Source: Neobacillus paridis
GTDB taxonomy: Bacteria; Bacillota; Bacilli; Bacillales; Cytobacillaceae
Direction of reading: 5' to 3'
DNA: 64,000 bases
Assembly: GCF_016765675.1 (NCBI RefSeq)
Contig: NZ_JAESWB010000168.1
Span: 1 to 64,000 of the forward strand
Numbering within the stretch: the first letter of the stretch is position 1; each line of letters opens with the position of its first letter. Below are positions 43,865-55,846 of the stretch, one piece after another. The notes beneath the pieces were generated by a model. That model worked only from the letters and a program-made list of their open reading frames with translations, was not told the origin of the DNA and searched no databases. Both the position numbers and the translations under genes were made by a program.

Positions 43865-44777
43865 AGTGAACAATCTAAAAGTCTATTATCCAATCCGCGG
43901 TGGTTTTTTTCGAAGAGTAGTAGCCCATGTAAAAGCAGTTGATGACATCAGCTTTGAATTAAATCAGGGAGAAACCTATGGCCTCGTTGGCGAATCGGGC
44001 TGCGGCAAAACCACAACCGGCAGAACGATTATGGGACTGATCAAAGCTACTTCCGGGGAAGTTCTATTTGAAAACCAGGATCTTTTAAAGATGAATCGCC
44101 GTGATTTCAATCAGCATCGCAAGGACATTCAAATGATCTTTCAAGATCCCTATTCTTCTTTAAATCCAAGGAAACGGGTACTGGATATTGTTGCTGAACC
44201 TCTACGCAACTTTGAAAGACTATCTCCGGCAGAAGAAAAGAAAAAAGTGCAGTTTTATTTAGAAAAAGTAGGTTTAAACCCCGAAGCTATCTATAATTAT
44301 CCGCATGAATTTTCCGGCGGGCAAAGGCAGAGAATTGGTATCGCTCGAGCTTTAACATTAAAGCCAAAGCTGATCATTGCTGATGAACCCGTTTCGGCTC
44401 TTGACGTCTCCGTACAGGCTCAAGTGTTAAATTTTATGCAGGATATTCAGAAAGAGTTCAATTTAACCTATCTTTTCATAAGTCATGATTTAGGCATTAT
44501 TCAGCATATGTGTGACCGTATTGGAATCATGTACCGCGGTCAGTTTGTCGAGGAAGGCACGAGCCGGGATATTTATACGAATCCACAGCATATCTATACA
44601 AAGAGATTAATCTCGGCGATCCCGGATATAAATCCCGAAAACAGGGAAAATCAAATGAAATTACGCCAGGAAATTAATTCTGAATATAAAAATTCCTATG
44701 ATAAATATTTTAATGCTGAGGGAAAAGTATATAATCTTAAACCAATATCGGATACACATTTAGTCGCATTACCGTAG
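43851..44777 (+). CDS. appF: Oligopeptide ABC transporter ATP-binding protein AppF
   Basis: This 308-aa ABC ATPase is the second nucleotide-binding subunit. Walker A is GESGCGKTT near 49, signature FSGGQRQRIGIARAL near 152 and Walker B LIIADEPVSALD near 176. The start overlaps appD and is preceded by AGGAG inside that gene. Confidence 0.94.
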   Translation: MAFLKVNNLKVYYPIRGGFFRRVVAHVKAVDDISFELNQGETYGLVGESGCGKTTTGRTIMGLIKATSGEVLFENQDLLKMNRRDFNQHRKDIQMIFQDPYSSLNPRKRVLDIVAEPLRNFERLSPAEEKKKVQFYLEKVGLNPEAIYNYPHEFSGGQRQRIGIARALTLKPKLIIADEPVSALDVSVQAQVLNFMQDIQKEFNLTYLFISHDLGIIQHMCDRIGIMYRGQFVEEGTSRDIYTNPQHIYTKRLISAIPDINPENRENQMKLRQEINSEYKNSYDKYFNAEGKVYNLKPISDTHLVALP

Positions 44778-44792
44778 AGAGGGGATTATAAT

Positions 44793-45761
44793 ATGTTGAA
44801 ATTTATACTGCGCAGAATCTTGGTTATGATCCCTCAGCTGTTTATTTTAAGTATTCTAATTTTTCTTTTAGCAAAAGCGATGCCTGGCGATGCCTTAACA
44901 GGTCAGCTGGCAAGCAACCCGAAAATGGATGCCCAAACACTACATGAATTGAAACAAAAACTCGGCATGTATGATCCGTATTATGTTCAATATGCAAGAT
45001 GGATTAAAGGGCTGCTTCACGGTAATTTAGGAATGTCGATCATCCATCAAACACCAGTAACTTCATTAATAGCCGGTAAAATGTGGAATACCGTTTTATT
45101 AGGTGCAGCTGTTTTAATCCTTAGCTATCTGATTGCCATCCCGCTTGGAATCATTGGGGGCAGATGGACAGATACATGGGCCGATAAAATGATTGTTGGC
45201 TACAATTATTTAACCTATGCAACTCCACTGTTTATTTTTGCCTTGTTGATGTTATTTATTTTCGGTTTTGTGCTTGGATGGTTTCCAACAAGCGGCAGTG
45301 TTGATATCCGTGTTGAAAATGGCACCTTTGCTTACTATATGAGCAAGCTAAATCACCTGATTTTACCAGCATTGTCCGGTGCGATTGTCAGTACAACGGT
45401 TACCATTCAGTATCTACGTAATGAAATTATTGATACGAAGATTAAAGATTTTGTTAAAACGGCAAGAGCTAAAGGTGTTAGTGAATCTAAAGTTTATACG
45501 CGCCATATTTTTAGAAACTCGTTATTGCCGATTGCTGCTTTTCTTGGCTACGATATTGTATCGTTAATTGGCGGCTCCGTCTTTTTGGAATCTATTTATG
45601 GATATCCAGGAATTGGACAGTTGTTCCTCACCTCCATTATGCAACGCGATTTTAGTGTTGTTACTGCACTGGTCATGATATCTGGTTTAGCGACATTAAT
45701 CGGTACTTTGCTGTCAGATATCATATTAAGTGCGGTTGATCCACGAATCAGGATTGAATAG
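44793..45761 (+). CDS. appB: Oligopeptide ABC transporter permease AppB
   Basis: This 322-aa protein has six membrane segments and the OppB-type N-terminus MLKFILRRILVMIPQLFILS. The cytoplasmic EAA loop KDFVKTARAKGVSESKVY near 218 contacts the ATPases. The ATG follows GAGAGGGGA. It is 15 bp after appF; gene order is D-F-B-C-A rather than the B. subtilis D-F-A-B-C. Confidence 0.93.
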   Translation: MLKFILRRILVMIPQLFILSILIFLLAKAMPGDALTGQLASNPKMDAQTLHELKQKLGMYDPYYVQYARWIKGLLHGNLGMSIIHQTPVTSLIAGKMWNTVLLGAAVLILSYLIAIPLGIIGGRWTDTWADKMIVGYNYLTYATPLFIFALLMLFIFGFVLGWFPTSGSVDIRVENGTFAYYMSKLNHLILPALSGAIVSTTVTIQYLRNEIIDTKIKDFVKTARAKGVSESKVYTRHIFRNSLLPIAAFLGYDIVSLIGGSVFLESIYGYPGIGQLFLTSIMQRDFSVVTALVMISGLATLIGTLLSDIILSAVDPRIRIE

Positions 45762-45781
45762 CAAACGAGGAGGGGACAAAA

Positions 45782-46693
45782 ATGAAAGCTGAACTAACAG
45801 ATCAAAAGCAGCCAAAAGTTAAAAAGCAGAAGAAGCAACATGGCGTACTTTCGATAATGTGGCGGGAGATTGTCAAAGATAAATTGGCGTTAGGAGCGTT
45901 AATTCTATTAGGACTTATCCTGATTATCGTTTATGGAGTATCCCTCCTGTTAGATCAGGATAAAATTGTCACAGTTGATTTTCTCTCCATTTATTCACCG
46001 CCATCAGCTGAACACTGGCTGGGAACAGATTATGGCGGCAGGGATATTTTAGGTCAGTTGATCATCGGTGCGAAAAATTCCTTTACGATTGGGTTATGTA
46101 TTACCTTGTTGACAGGATTAATCGGACTTACCGTCGGTTTAATTGCAGGTTATTTTGGCGGCCGCACCGACAATATTATCATGCGGATCATCGACTTTTT
46201 CCTAATTTTGCCAACATTAATGTTAATCATCGTTTTTGTTACGATTGCACCTAAATATAATGTATTTTATTTTATTCTGATTATGAGTTTATTCTTATGG
46301 ACGGGTAAGGCGCGGTTAATCAGGTCGAAAACTCTGGCAGAAAGAGAACTGGATTATGTCAGTGCCTCGAAAACGCTTGGCACGCCAGATTGGAAAATCA
46401 TCATCCGCGAAGTGCTGCCAAACCTTAGTTCGATTATTATTGTAAACTTAACTTTAAATTTGGCAGGAAATATTGGGATTGAATCCGGTTTAACCTATCT
46501 GGGATTTGGGTTACCGGAAAGTACACCAAGTTTAGGAACACTTGTCAGCTATGCAACTAATCCGGATGTACTGGAAAACAAGTGGTGGATATGGTTACCT
46601 GCATCATTGCTGATTTTAGTCATGATGTTGTGTATAAATTATATTGGCCAAGCGTTAAAACGTGCGGCTGATGCAAGACAAAGACTAGGATAA
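45782..46693 (+). CDS. appC: Oligopeptide ABC transporter permease AppC
   Basis: This 303-aa OppC-type permease has a basic Lys-rich cytoplasmic N-terminus (residues 1-25), a first membrane segment at about 35-55, then an extracellular loop with the HWLGTDYGGRDILGQ motif near 79. The EAA loop is DYVSASKTLGTPDWKII near 198. It is preceded by GAGGAGGGG, 20 bp after appB. Confidence 0.93.
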   Translation: MKAELTDQKQPKVKKQKKQHGVLSIMWREIVKDKLALGALILLGLILIIVYGVSLLLDQDKIVTVDFLSIYSPPSAEHWLGTDYGGRDILGQLIIGAKNSFTIGLCITLLTGLIGLTVGLIAGYFGGRTDNIIMRIIDFFLILPTLMLIIVFVTIAPKYNVFYFILIMSLFLWTGKARLIRSKTLAERELDYVSASKTLGTPDWKIIIREVLPNLSSIIIVNLTLNLAGNIGIESGLTYLGFGLPESTPSLGTLVSYATNPDVLENKWWIWLPASLLILVMMLCINYIGQALKRAADARQRLG

Positions 46694-46712
46694 AAGAAGG
46701 GGGAAAGTATTG

Positions 46713-48512
46713 ATGAAGAAAAAGCATCTGTTTAAGTTCTTCAGTCTCTTGGTTGTTTTAGGCCTGCTGTTATCAGCATGTTCTTCTAACTCATCAGGCG
46801 GCAAAAAGGACGGCAAAAAGTCAACAACATCAACTGAAAAAGCAAAAGAAGACATCGGGCAGTTCCCGAAGGAAGTGAAAAATGATAACAAAGTAGTAGA
46901 GGATGGAACCTTGAATTATGGGTTAGTTTATGATACTCCATTTGAGGGTACATTAAACTATGCATTCTATCAAGGGGATGAAGATGCCAAGGTTTTGCAA
47001 TTCTTTGATATCCCATTGTTTACTATTAATGAGGACTACGAAATGACCAATGATGGCCCGGCCACATATGAATTATCCAAGGATCATAAAACGATCACAG
47101 TAAAAATCAAAGATAATGTCAATTGGTCTGATGGCAAGCCTGTAACGGCTGAAGACTATGAATATTCATTTCTGGTTATCGGTAATAAAGATTACACCGG
47201 TGTCCGCTATGGAGATGCTCTCATGCAAAGCATCGTGGGGATGAAAGAATACCATGCCGGTAAAGCGAAAAGAATTTCCGGTATCAAAATTATTGATGAC
47301 AAGACACTTTCAATTACGTTTGAAAAAGCAAATCCAGCCTTGTTAACGGGCCTTTGGTCATATGCAATGCCTAAGCATTACTTAGGGGATGTTCCGATTA
47401 AAGACTTGGCCAAATCTGATAAAATCCACAAAAAACCAATTGGTTTCGGACCATTTAAGATTAAAAAGATTGTTCCAGGGGAATCAGTTGAGTTTGAACG
47501 CAACGATGACTTCTATGCCGGCAAACCAAAGTTAAAAAGCATTGTGTTAAAAGTAGTGAACCCAAAGGTTATTCTCCAAGCAATGAAGAAGGGTGAAGTG
47601 GATGTTGCCGAATTCCCAACAGACCAATATGCGGCAGCAAAGGGTTCGAAAAATTTCCAATTCATTGGAAAAATCGATTTAGCTTACAACTATATCGGCT
47701 TTAAACTTGGCCACTGGGATGCAAAAAAAGGCGAAAACGTGATGGATAATCCGAAATTCCAAGACAAACGCCTGCGCCAAGCAATGGCATATGCTTTAGA
47801 TAATAAAACGGTTGGTGAAAAGCTATATCACGGGCTTCGTTTCCCAGCTACATCTTTAATTCCGCCTTCCTTCCCAAGCTGGTATGATGAAAATGCCAAT
47901 GGTGCTACTTATGATCCGGAAAAGGCGAAGAAATTATTAGATGAAGCAGGCTATAAGGACGTAGATAAGGACGGCCTTCGTGAAGATCCAAAAGGCAAGA
48001 AGTTCAAAATTAACTTCCTATCTATGAGTGGCGGCGATATTGCCGAGCCGCTTGCTAAATTCTATATCCAATGCTGGAAAGATGTTGGTTTAGATGTACA
48101 GCTGGTTGATGGCCGTTTGGCTGAATTTAACTCATTCTACAAAATGGTTCAAGAAGATAACCCTAAAGTGGATGTTTTTGCCGCTGCATGGGGAACTGGT
48201 ACAGATGTGGACCCTTATGGATTATATGGCAGAGATGCCAACTTTAACTATTCCCGCTTTGTAAGCGAGAAGAACGATCAATTATTAGCTGATGGTCATT
48301 CAGAACAAGCATTTGACCATAACTATCGTAAGAAAGTATACGATGAGTGGCAAGCCTATATGAATGATGAGATGCCGGTTATTCCAACATTGTTCCGTTC
48401 AATTATTTATTCTGTAAACAATCGGGTAACAGGTCTTAATGCTGATCATGAGATTGACGCACTTGGCTGGTTTAATGTTGGTGTAACAAGCGAAACACCT
48501 GAAGTTAATTAA
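46713..48512 (+). CDS. appA: Oligopeptide-binding lipoprotein AppA
   Basis: This 599-aa SBP family 5 lipoprotein has a lipobox LLSAC with lipidation at Cys23, followed by a Ser/Lys-rich linker and the peptide-binding fold (SDGKPVTAEDYEYSF near 135, PFKIKKIVPGESVEFERNDD near 245). It is placed last in the operon, unlike B. subtilis. ATG 46713 is seven bases after AGAAGGGGG; a TTG at 46710 is in frame. Confidence 0.93.
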   Translation: MKKKHLFKFFSLLVVLGLLLSACSSNSSGGKKDGKKSTTSTEKAKEDIGQFPKEVKNDNKVVEDGTLNYGLVYDTPFEGTLNYAFYQGDEDAKVLQFFDIPLFTINEDYEMTNDGPATYELSKDHKTITVKIKDNVNWSDGKPVTAEDYEYSFLVIGNKDYTGVRYGDALMQSIVGMKEYHAGKAKRISGIKIIDDKTLSITFEKANPALLTGLWSYAMPKHYLGDVPIKDLAKSDKIHKKPIGFGPFKIKKIVPGESVEFERNDDFYAGKPKLKSIVLKVVNPKVILQAMKKGEVDVAEFPTDQYAAAKGSKNFQFIGKIDLAYNYIGFKLGHWDAKKGENVMDNPKFQDKRLRQAMAYALDNKTVGEKLYHGLRFPATSLIPPSFPSWYDENANGATYDPEKAKKLLDEAGYKDVDKDGLREDPKGKKFKINFLSMSGGDIAEPLAKFYIQCWKDVGLDVQLVDGRLAEFNSFYKMVQEDNPKVDVFAAAWGTGTDVDPYGLYGRDANFNYSRFVSEKNDQLLADGHSEQAFDHNYRKKVYDEWQAYMNDEMPVIPTLFRSIIYSVNNRVTGLNADHEIDALGWFNVGVTSETPEVN

Positions 48513-48519
48513 TCATTAA

Positions 48520-48552
48520 GAAGAGATGGTCACCATGATCATCTCTTTTTTG
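48520..48552 (+). terminator. Terminator of the app operon
   Basis: AAGAGATGGTC pairs imperfectly with GATCATCTCTT, followed by a T tract. Confidence 0.85.
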
Positions 48553-48677
48553 CCTTGAAACGATTCCGATTATAGTAACTGGTTCAATTTTACCGGAAAT
48601 TATATCAAGAGGAATATTTTAACTCCCCTCTGCCCATACTTAGTGACAAATAGTTACTTGAAGTGAGGGGTTGTTTG

Positions 48678-49424
48678 ATGTTGTATCTCCATGATGTATG
48701 GGTAAATTGGTTTGAAGGGGAAGAGAATGGTTATAATGTCTGCCATTTCCATGAATGGCGCAAAGAAGATGGTGTTGAACTGCTGGATCAAGTACCACTG
48801 CTAAAAGTTGAAGCAGATCTTTTCCACTATATTGAGAATGATCTGGCAGAATTACCACAGCAGCTATTAGATGATATTTATCAAAAAGCTTATCTTCGAA
48901 AAAATCATGAAAGAGTTCAACTGGATTATTGTTTTATTGTGACGGACGGTGTCGGTATTTTAGCTGTCGATACGATTGGTTACAATATTCCGATTCGGAA
49001 AAGCCGGTTAATCCCGAGGCAGGAACAGCTGGTTTATGAAATGATTGCAACTCATGAAACAAAGAAATATTCATTTTATCAGCAGCAAAAACAGAAAAAC
49101 TTTCATATTTTATCGCCGGAACCGGAACTCATGCGCGGGTTAACAAGAAAAGAGAGACAATTAAAGCAATTATTATTTATGGCACTTGATCAATTGTTCT
49201 CATCAAATAATGAGGCAGAAGTGCGGTATTGGTTTACGGAATGGTGTCCAGAGCGTTATTCCCACATCCAAGCAATGAATTTTGCAGAGGCCTGGGATCA
49301 GCTTTTTGAGGAAATCAAATACGGCTGGTCTGAAAAACACGAAATCTTTTGTGAAAACATTATTAAAGGACAGCCATTTTTCGAAAAGCTTTGGGAAATG
49401 GAGCAGGGTTCAAAAGTAAACTAA
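48678..49424 (+). CDS. yjbA: YjbA family protein (DUF3603)
   Basis: This 248-aa protein is nearly the length of B. subtilis YjbA and strongly similar along its whole length ([38 protein letters not shown] near 107). It is soluble, with no catalytic motif recognised; function unknown. ATG 48678 follows GTGAGGGG; an in-frame start at 48663 has no site. Confidence 0.88.
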   Translation: MLYLHDVWVNWFEGEENGYNVCHFHEWRKEDGVELLDQVPLLKVEADLFHYIENDLAELPQQLLDDIYQKAYLRKNHERVQLDYCFIVTDGVGILAVDTIGYNIPIRKSRLIPRQEQLVYEMIATHETKKYSFYQQQKQKNFHILSPEPELMRGLTRKERQLKQLLFMALDQLFSSNNEAEVRYWFTEWCPERYSHIQAMNFAEAWDQLFEEIKYGWSEKHEIFCENIIKGQPFFEKLWEMEQGSKVN

Positions 49425-49474
49425 AAGCCTGAGTCAAAAGGTATGCTCCATACCTTTTGAGATCAGGCTTTTTT

Positions 49475-49476
<2 letters not shown>
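49423..49476. terminator. Bidirectional terminator between yjbA and trpS
   Basis: AAAAGCCTGA..CAAAAGGTATG pairs with CATACCTTTTG..TCAGGCTTTT, a long stem with one small internal loop, followed by T residues. Confidence 0.92.
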
Positions 49477-50755
<1,279 letters not shown>

Positions 50756-50773
50756 AAAAATATAATTGGTTCT

Positions 50774-50803
50774 ATTATAAATGAAGCACATATTTAATTT
50801 CAA
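50774..50803 (-). promoter_or_regulatory. SigA promoter of trpS
   Basis: TTGAAA (50803-50798) and TATAAT (50779-50774) are 18 bp apart on the minus strand, about 20 bp before the T-box leader. Confidence 0.75.
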
Positions 50804-50985
50804 GTGGATAAAAATTATTGTTGAACGAGCAAAGGAAATGGTATATTGAAATAGCAATTATAGGGAAGATTTTAATGGATAACAGCATAAAAGGAAAAAA
50901 TCCAAGTTTTTGTAAACGCTACCAATCTCTCCTTTTGTTTGCTGTGTATGAGGGAATAATCGCTTTGAAACGTTGATTTATAGGG

Positions 50986-51146
50986 AATTTTCCGAATTTT
51001 CAATTGGCGAATTTAATATAGTATGGGGATTTTTGTAAATCTCCTTAACAATTTAACTGCTGCATCCCAAATTAATTTTCAAAAAGTAATGTACAAAAAA
51101 TTTTAAAATATGTATAATAGGGAATGTAATATATTTTCAGAAAATA
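50986..51146 (+). promoter_or_regulatory. oppA promoter region with three CodY-like boxes
   Basis: TATTTTCAGAAAATA (51132-51146) matches the CodY consensus at 13 of 15 and is a palindrome. AATTTTCCGAATTTT (50986-51000) and AATTTTCAAAAAGTA (51074-51088) each match 12 of 15. The promoter is TGTACA (51090-51095), 17 bp, TATAAT (51113-51118), so one box lies just upstream, one just downstream of the start. Confidence 0.75.
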
Positions 51147-51164
51147 GAAAAGGGAGGTCTACTA

Positions 51165-52808
51165 GTGAAAAAATCAAAACTTTCACTGCTATTAGTACTA
51201 TCGCTTGTGCTAAGCATGTTCTTGGCAGCATGTTCCGGCAAGGACAACTCTACTGGCGATAAAAACAAAAAAGGAGATTCTGGTAAGAAGACATCACAAG
51301 TTCTTAATATTAATATTAAGACCGAGCCGTTTTCCTTACATCCAGGACTGGCTAATGATTCCACTTCAGGCGGTGTTATTAGACAAACATTTGAAGGCTT
51401 AACACGTATTGATAAAGATGGTAAGCCACAGCCTGCTGCAGCAGAAAACATCACCACTTCAAAAGATCTAAAAACCTACACATTTAAACTTCGCGATGCT
51501 AAATGGTCTAATGGTGATCCGGTTACTGCAGAGGACTTCGTATATGCTTGGAAATGGGCAATTGATCCAAAAAATAAGTCACAATATGCATATCAATTGT
51601 ACTACATCAAGAATGGTGAAGCGATCAACACAGGTAAAGCAAAAGTCGATACACTAGGTGTAAAGGCTGTTGATGATAAAACATTGGAAGTTACGTTGCA
51701 AAACCCAACTCCATATTTCCTAGAATTAACGGCTTTCTATACTTACTCACCAATTAACAGCAAGATTGCTAAAGCAAATCCAAATTGGTACAAAGATGCC
51801 GGTGATCAATACACATCGAACGGTCCATTTAAAATGGTTGAATGGAAGCATAACAGTAAGATCGTGCTTGAAAAGAACGAAAACTACTGGGATGCCAATA
51901 CTGTTAAGTTAACAAAAATTAATATGGACATGATCAACGACAACAATACAGAATTAAATATGTTTAAAAATGGTGAGCTCGATTGGGCTGGTATGCCGCT
52001 TGGACAGCTGCCTAATGATCTTCTGCCACAATTAAAGAAAGATGGTTCGCTCCATACTCAACCAATCGCAGGTACCTATTGGTATAAGTTTAATACTGAA
52101 AAGCCGCCATTAAATAATGTTAATATCCGCAAAGCACTTTCTTATGCAATTAACCGTAAGGCAATTGTTGAGAATGTAGCCCAAGGTGGGCAAATTCCAG
52201 CAATGGCTGCTGTACCGCCAACCATGATTAAAGAAAATGAACAAGGATATTTCAAGGATAATGATGTAGCAAAAGCAAAAGAATATTTAGCTAAAGGCTT
52301 AAAAGAACTTGGCTTAAGCGATGCTTCCAAGCTGCCGACCATTACGCTATCTTATAACACTGATGAAGGACATCAAAAGATTGCTCAAGCAGTTCAAGAT
52401 ATGTGGAAAAAAGAACTCGGTATCAATGTAAAACTTGAAAACGAAGAATGGAAAGTTTACATTACGAAGCTTCATACTGGAGATTATCAAATTGGCCGTA
52501 TGGGCTGGTTAGGTGACTTTAACGATCCAATTAACTTCCTAGAATTGTTCCGCGACAAAAAGGGCGGAAACAATGATACAAACTGGGAAAATCCGGAATT
52601 CAAGAAATTATTAAATGCTTCGCAAACAGAAGCAGATCCTGCAAAACGTTTACAATTGTTAAAAGATGCCGAAGCCATCTTTATGGATGAAATGCCGGTT
52701 GCACCAGTATATTTCTACACAAATACTTGGGTTCAAGATGAAAACTTAAAGGATGTCGTTATTTCTGGTCTTGGCGACGTACAATTTAAGTGGGCTCATT
52801 TTGAATAA
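51165..52808 (+). CDS. oppA: Oligopeptide-binding lipoprotein OppA
   Basis: This 547-aa SBP family 5 lipoprotein captures peptides, including signalling peptides in Bacillus, for OppBCDF. Lipobox LAAC with Cys23; a Ser/Lys/Asp linker; then LNINIKTEPFSLHPGLANDS and the fold motif WSNGDPVTAEDFVYAW near 110. The start is GTG 51165 after AAGGGAGGT. A hairpin separates it from oppB and may raise OppA over the other subunits. Confidence 0.95.
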   Translation: MKKSKLSLLLVLSLVLSMFLAACSGKDNSTGDKNKKGDSGKKTSQVLNINIKTEPFSLHPGLANDSTSGGVIRQTFEGLTRIDKDGKPQPAAAENITTSKDLKTYTFKLRDAKWSNGDPVTAEDFVYAWKWAIDPKNKSQYAYQLYYIKNGEAINTGKAKVDTLGVKAVDDKTLEVTLQNPTPYFLELTAFYTYSPINSKIAKANPNWYKDAGDQYTSNGPFKMVEWKHNSKIVLEKNENYWDANTVKLTKINMDMINDNNTELNMFKNGELDWAGMPLGQLPNDLLPQLKKDGSLHTQPIAGTYWYKFNTEKPPLNNVNIRKALSYAINRKAIVENVAQGGQIPAMAAVPPTMIKENEQGYFKDNDVAKAKEYLAKGLKELGLSDASKLPTITLSYNTDEGHQKIAQAVQDMWKKELGINVKLENEEWKVYITKLHTGDYQIGRMGWLGDFNDPINFLELFRDKKGGNNDTNWENPEFKKLLNASQTEADPAKRLQLLKDAEAIFMDEMPVAPVYFYTNTWVQDENLKDVVISGLGDVQFKWAHFE

Positions 52809-52837
52809 TCTAATGGCCAAATTGTAAAGTTAGAACA

Positions 52838-52867
52838 AAGGTATATGGGAAATTTCCCGTATACCTT
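52838..52867 (+). terminator. Attenuating hairpin between oppA and oppB
   Basis: AAGGTATATGGGAA pairs with TTCCCGTATACCTT, a 14-bp stem with one G-T pair, then CGTTTCTTTCTT. The incomplete U-tract suggests partial termination or 3'-end protection of oppA mRNA. Confidence 0.75.
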
Positions 52868-52911
52868 CGTTTCTTTCTTGGTTCTATTAGCAAATTATGG
52901 AGGTGTGCCAT

Positions 52912-53847
52912 TTGGTAAAATATATTAGCAAACGTTTGCTGTATATGGTGCTGTCTTTATTTCTCATCATTACTGCAACGTTTTTCCTTATGAGGATTGC
53001 ACCAGGAAACCCATTTACATCTGAAAAAAAGTTACCTCCGGAAATTGAGGCCAGCCTAAATGCACATTATGGTCTGAACAAACCTTGGTATGCTCAATAT
53101 GGAGATTATTTAGTCAGGATTGCGCAATGGGATTTTGGTCCGTCTTTTAAATATGAATCACGAACCGTTAATGACCTAATTAATGACGGCTTTCCGGTTT
53201 CCTTAGCTCTAGGGGCTGAAGCGATTCTATTTGCGGTTGCAATTGGGATTCTGTTAGGGGTTATTGCGGCCTTACGGCATAATAAATGGCAGGATTATAC
53301 AGCGATGATTATTGCCGTTTTCGGGATATCAGTTCCTTCCTTTATCATGGCAACATTTTTACAATATATATTTGCAATCAAATTGGGTTTGCTCCCCGTT
53401 GCCCGTTGGGATAATTTCTCTAACACAATTTTGCCGGCATTAGCCCTTGGAGCAACGCCTATGGCATTTATTGCCCGCTTAACGCGCTCTAGCATGCTGG
53501 AGGTCTTAAGCAATGATTATATTAAAACGGCGAAAGCAAAGGGATTGAGCCGTGGAGCAATGATAATGAAGCATACAATACGAAATGCCCTAATGCCGGT
53601 GGTTTCCTATATGGGTCCATTGTCTGCCGGTATTATTACGGGAAGTTTTGTTATTGAAAAAATATTTGGTATTCCAGGATTAGGCTCACACTTTGTTTTA
53701 AGTATTTCTAACCGGGATTATACAGTAATTATGGGCGTTACAGTATTTTATAGTATCTTATTATTGGTGTCCATTCTCCTTGTCGATATTGCCTATGGAC
53801 TCATTGATCCGCGCATTAAACTGGCTGGCGGGAAGAAAGGAGAATAA
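52912..53847 (+). CDS. oppB: Oligopeptide ABC transporter permease OppB
   Basis: This 311-aa six-segment permease has the [21 protein letters not shown]-terminus of OppB and the EAA loop [18 protein letters not shown] near 204. The start is TTG 52912, six bases after GGAGGTG; an upstream ATG at 52897 lies inside the site. It forms the translocation pore with OppC. Confidence 0.93.
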   Translation: MVKYISKRLLYMVLSLFLIITATFFLMRIAPGNPFTSEKKLPPEIEASLNAHYGLNKPWYAQYGDYLVRIAQWDFGPSFKYESRTVNDLINDGFPVSLALGAEAILFAVAIGILLGVIAALRHNKWQDYTAMIIAVFGISVPSFIMATFLQYIFAIKLGLLPVARWDNFSNTILPALALGATPMAFIARLTRSSMLEVLSNDYIKTAKAKGLSRGAMIMKHTIRNALMPVVSYMGPLSAGIITGSFVIEKIFGIPGLGSHFVLSISNRDYTVIMGVTVFYSILLLVSILLVDIAYGLIDPRIKLAGGKKGE

Positions 53848-53850
53848 TGA

Positions 53851-54774
53851 ATGGAGCAAATTGCTAAAGAAAAATTCCAAGTTGTTGGTGCAAAAGCATC
53901 TGATGCGGAAAAAATATCAAAGCCGAGTCTTTCCTTTTGGAAGGATGTAAGAATTCGTTTTCGAAAAAACAAGCTTGCTATGTTTGGGATTATTATTCTG
54001 ATTCTCCTAATCATCATGGCAATCTTTGGACCATATATGACAAAATTTGATTATGCGACGAACGACTTAATGAATACCAATAAGGAGCCTTCCGGAACCC
54101 ACTGGTTTGGGACCGATGACTTAGGGCGTGATATGTTTGCCCGGACTTGGCAAGGGGCGCGTATTTCATTGCTGATTGGTGTGATGGCCGCTTTAATTGA
54201 CTTTGTTATCGGCGTAACCTGGGGTGGAATTGCCGGTTTCAAGGGCGGTCGCGTTGATGAATTTATGATGCGGATTGCTGATATTTTATATGGTGTTCCG
54301 TATTTACTGCTGGTAATCTTGTTTATGGTTGTATTAGGAGCAAATTTAACCACCATGATCTTAGCGATGACGATTACCGGATGGATTAATATGGCAAGGA
54401 TCGTTCGCGGTGAGGTATTATCACTCAAGAACCAGGAATATGTGCTGGCCGCAAAAACCCTTGGGGCAAGTGTCACAAGGATTATGGCACGTCACTTAAT
54501 CCCTAATGCAATGGGCTCGATATTGGTTACGATGACGTTAACAATCCCAAACGCCATTTTTACTGAAGCTTTTTTAAGTTTCCTTGGTCTTGGGTTAACA
54601 CCACCATTAGCCAGTTGGGGAACGATGGCCAATGACGGTTTAGCAGCGATTCAATATTATCCGTGGCGATTATTCTTCCCGGCAGTACTGATTGCATTGA
54701 CAATTTTTGCCTTTAACGTTATAGGTGATGGATTGCGCGATGCGTTAGATCCACGGTTACGGAATAAGGAGTGA
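53851..54774 (+). CDS. oppC: Oligopeptide ABC transporter permease OppC
   Basis: This 307-aa permease has a ~45-residue cytoplasmic N-terminus, a first membrane segment (about 46-66), the HWFGTDDLGRDMFAR motif near 84, and the EAA loop EYVLAAKTLGASVTRIM near 197. The ATG is nine bases after AGAAAGGAG. Only three bases separate it from oppB. Confidence 0.94.
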   Translation: MEQIAKEKFQVVGAKASDAEKISKPSLSFWKDVRIRFRKNKLAMFGIIILILLIIMAIFGPYMTKFDYATNDLMNTNKEPSGTHWFGTDDLGRDMFARTWQGARISLLIGVMAALIDFVIGVTWGGIAGFKGGRVDEFMMRIADILYGVPYLLLVILFMVVLGANLTTMILAMTITGWINMARIVRGEVLSLKNQEYVLAAKTLGASVTRIMARHLIPNAMGSILVTMTLTIPNAIFTEAFLSFLGLGLTPPLASWGTMANDGLAAIQYYPWRLFFPAVLIALTIFAFNVIGDGLRDALDPRLRNKE

Positions 54775-54778
54775 GAAC

Positions 54779-55846
54779 ATGGAAAAGATACTCGAAGTAA
54801 AAGATTTAAAAGTCTCATTCCATGTGTATGGAGGAGAAGTCCAAGCTGTCCGCGGTGTAAGCTTTGATCTTTTTAAAGGCGAAACTTTAGCGATCGTAGG
54901 AGAATCTGGGTCGGGAAAATCCGTTTTGAATCAAACGATTATGAAATTGATTCCAATGCCTCCTGGTAAAATTACCGGTGGTCAGATTTTATTCCATGGT
55001 GAGGATATTGTTCATAAATCAGATAAGGAAATGGAAAAAATTCGTGGAAAAGATATTAGTATGATTTTCCAAGATCCGATGACATCATTAAATCCAACCA
55101 TGAAGGTCGGACATCAGATCATGGAGGTTCTACACAAACATCAAAATATGAAGTCCTCACAAGCAAAAGAAAGAGCAATTGAATTGCTTCGACTTGTTGG
55201 GATTCCGATGCCGGAGAAACGAGTGAATCAATACCCGCATGAATTTTCCGGAGGTATGAGGCAACGGGCCATGATTGCGATTGCGCTTGCCGCAAATCCA
55301 AGCCTGCTCATTGCTGATGAACCAACAACAGCGCTCGATGTTACCATTCAAGCACAGATTTTGGAGTTAATGAAAGATTTACAGAAGAAAATGGACACGT
55401 CAATTATCTTTATTACTCACGACTTGGGAGTCGTCGCCAATGTGGCCGACCGTGTCGCGGTTATGTATGCAGGTCAAATCGTCGAGATTGGCACAGTTGA
55501 TGAAATTTTTTACGACCCACGCCATCCATATACTTGGGGATTATTAGCATCAATGCCAAGTTTGGACAGTGACCATAAGGCGGAGCTCGCTGCTATTCCG
55601 GGTACGCCGCCGGATTTAACAAATCCGCCAAAAGGGGATGCCTTTGCTCCAAGAAATCAATATGCATTAGCAATCGATTTTGAGCAAGAGCCACCGATGT
55701 TCCAAGTTTCGGAAACCCATTTTGCCAAGACCTGGCTGTTGCATCCAGATGCTCCTAAAGTAGAACCGCCGGAAGCAGTAAAGCTGAAGATGCGGAAATT
55801 ATCCTCTACCTTTGAAAAACCGATCCTTGTGAAGGAGGGGAAATAA
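54779..55846 (+). CDS. oppD: Oligopeptide ABC transporter ATP-binding protein OppD
   Basis: This 355-aa ABC ATPase has Walker A GESGSGKS near 41, signature [15 protein letters not shown] near 156 and Walker [13 protein letters not shown] near 176, with the C-terminal OppD extension ([20 protein letters not shown] near 281). The ATG follows AAGGAGTGAG. Confidence 0.95.
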   Translation: MEKILEVKDLKVSFHVYGGEVQAVRGVSFDLFKGETLAIVGESGSGKSVLNQTIMKLIPMPPGKITGGQILFHGEDIVHKSDKEMEKIRGKDISMIFQDPMTSLNPTMKVGHQIMEVLHKHQNMKSSQAKERAIELLRLVGIPMPEKRVNQYPHEFSGGMRQRAMIAIALAANPSLLIADEPTTALDVTIQAQILELMKDLQKKMDTSIIFITHDLGVVANVADRVAVMYAGQIVEIGTVDEIFYDPRHPYTWGLLASMPSLDSDHKAELAAIPGTPPDLTNPPKGDAFAPRNQYALAIDFEQEPPMFQVSETHFAKTWLLHPDAPKVEPPEAVKLKMRKLSSTFEKPILVKEGK

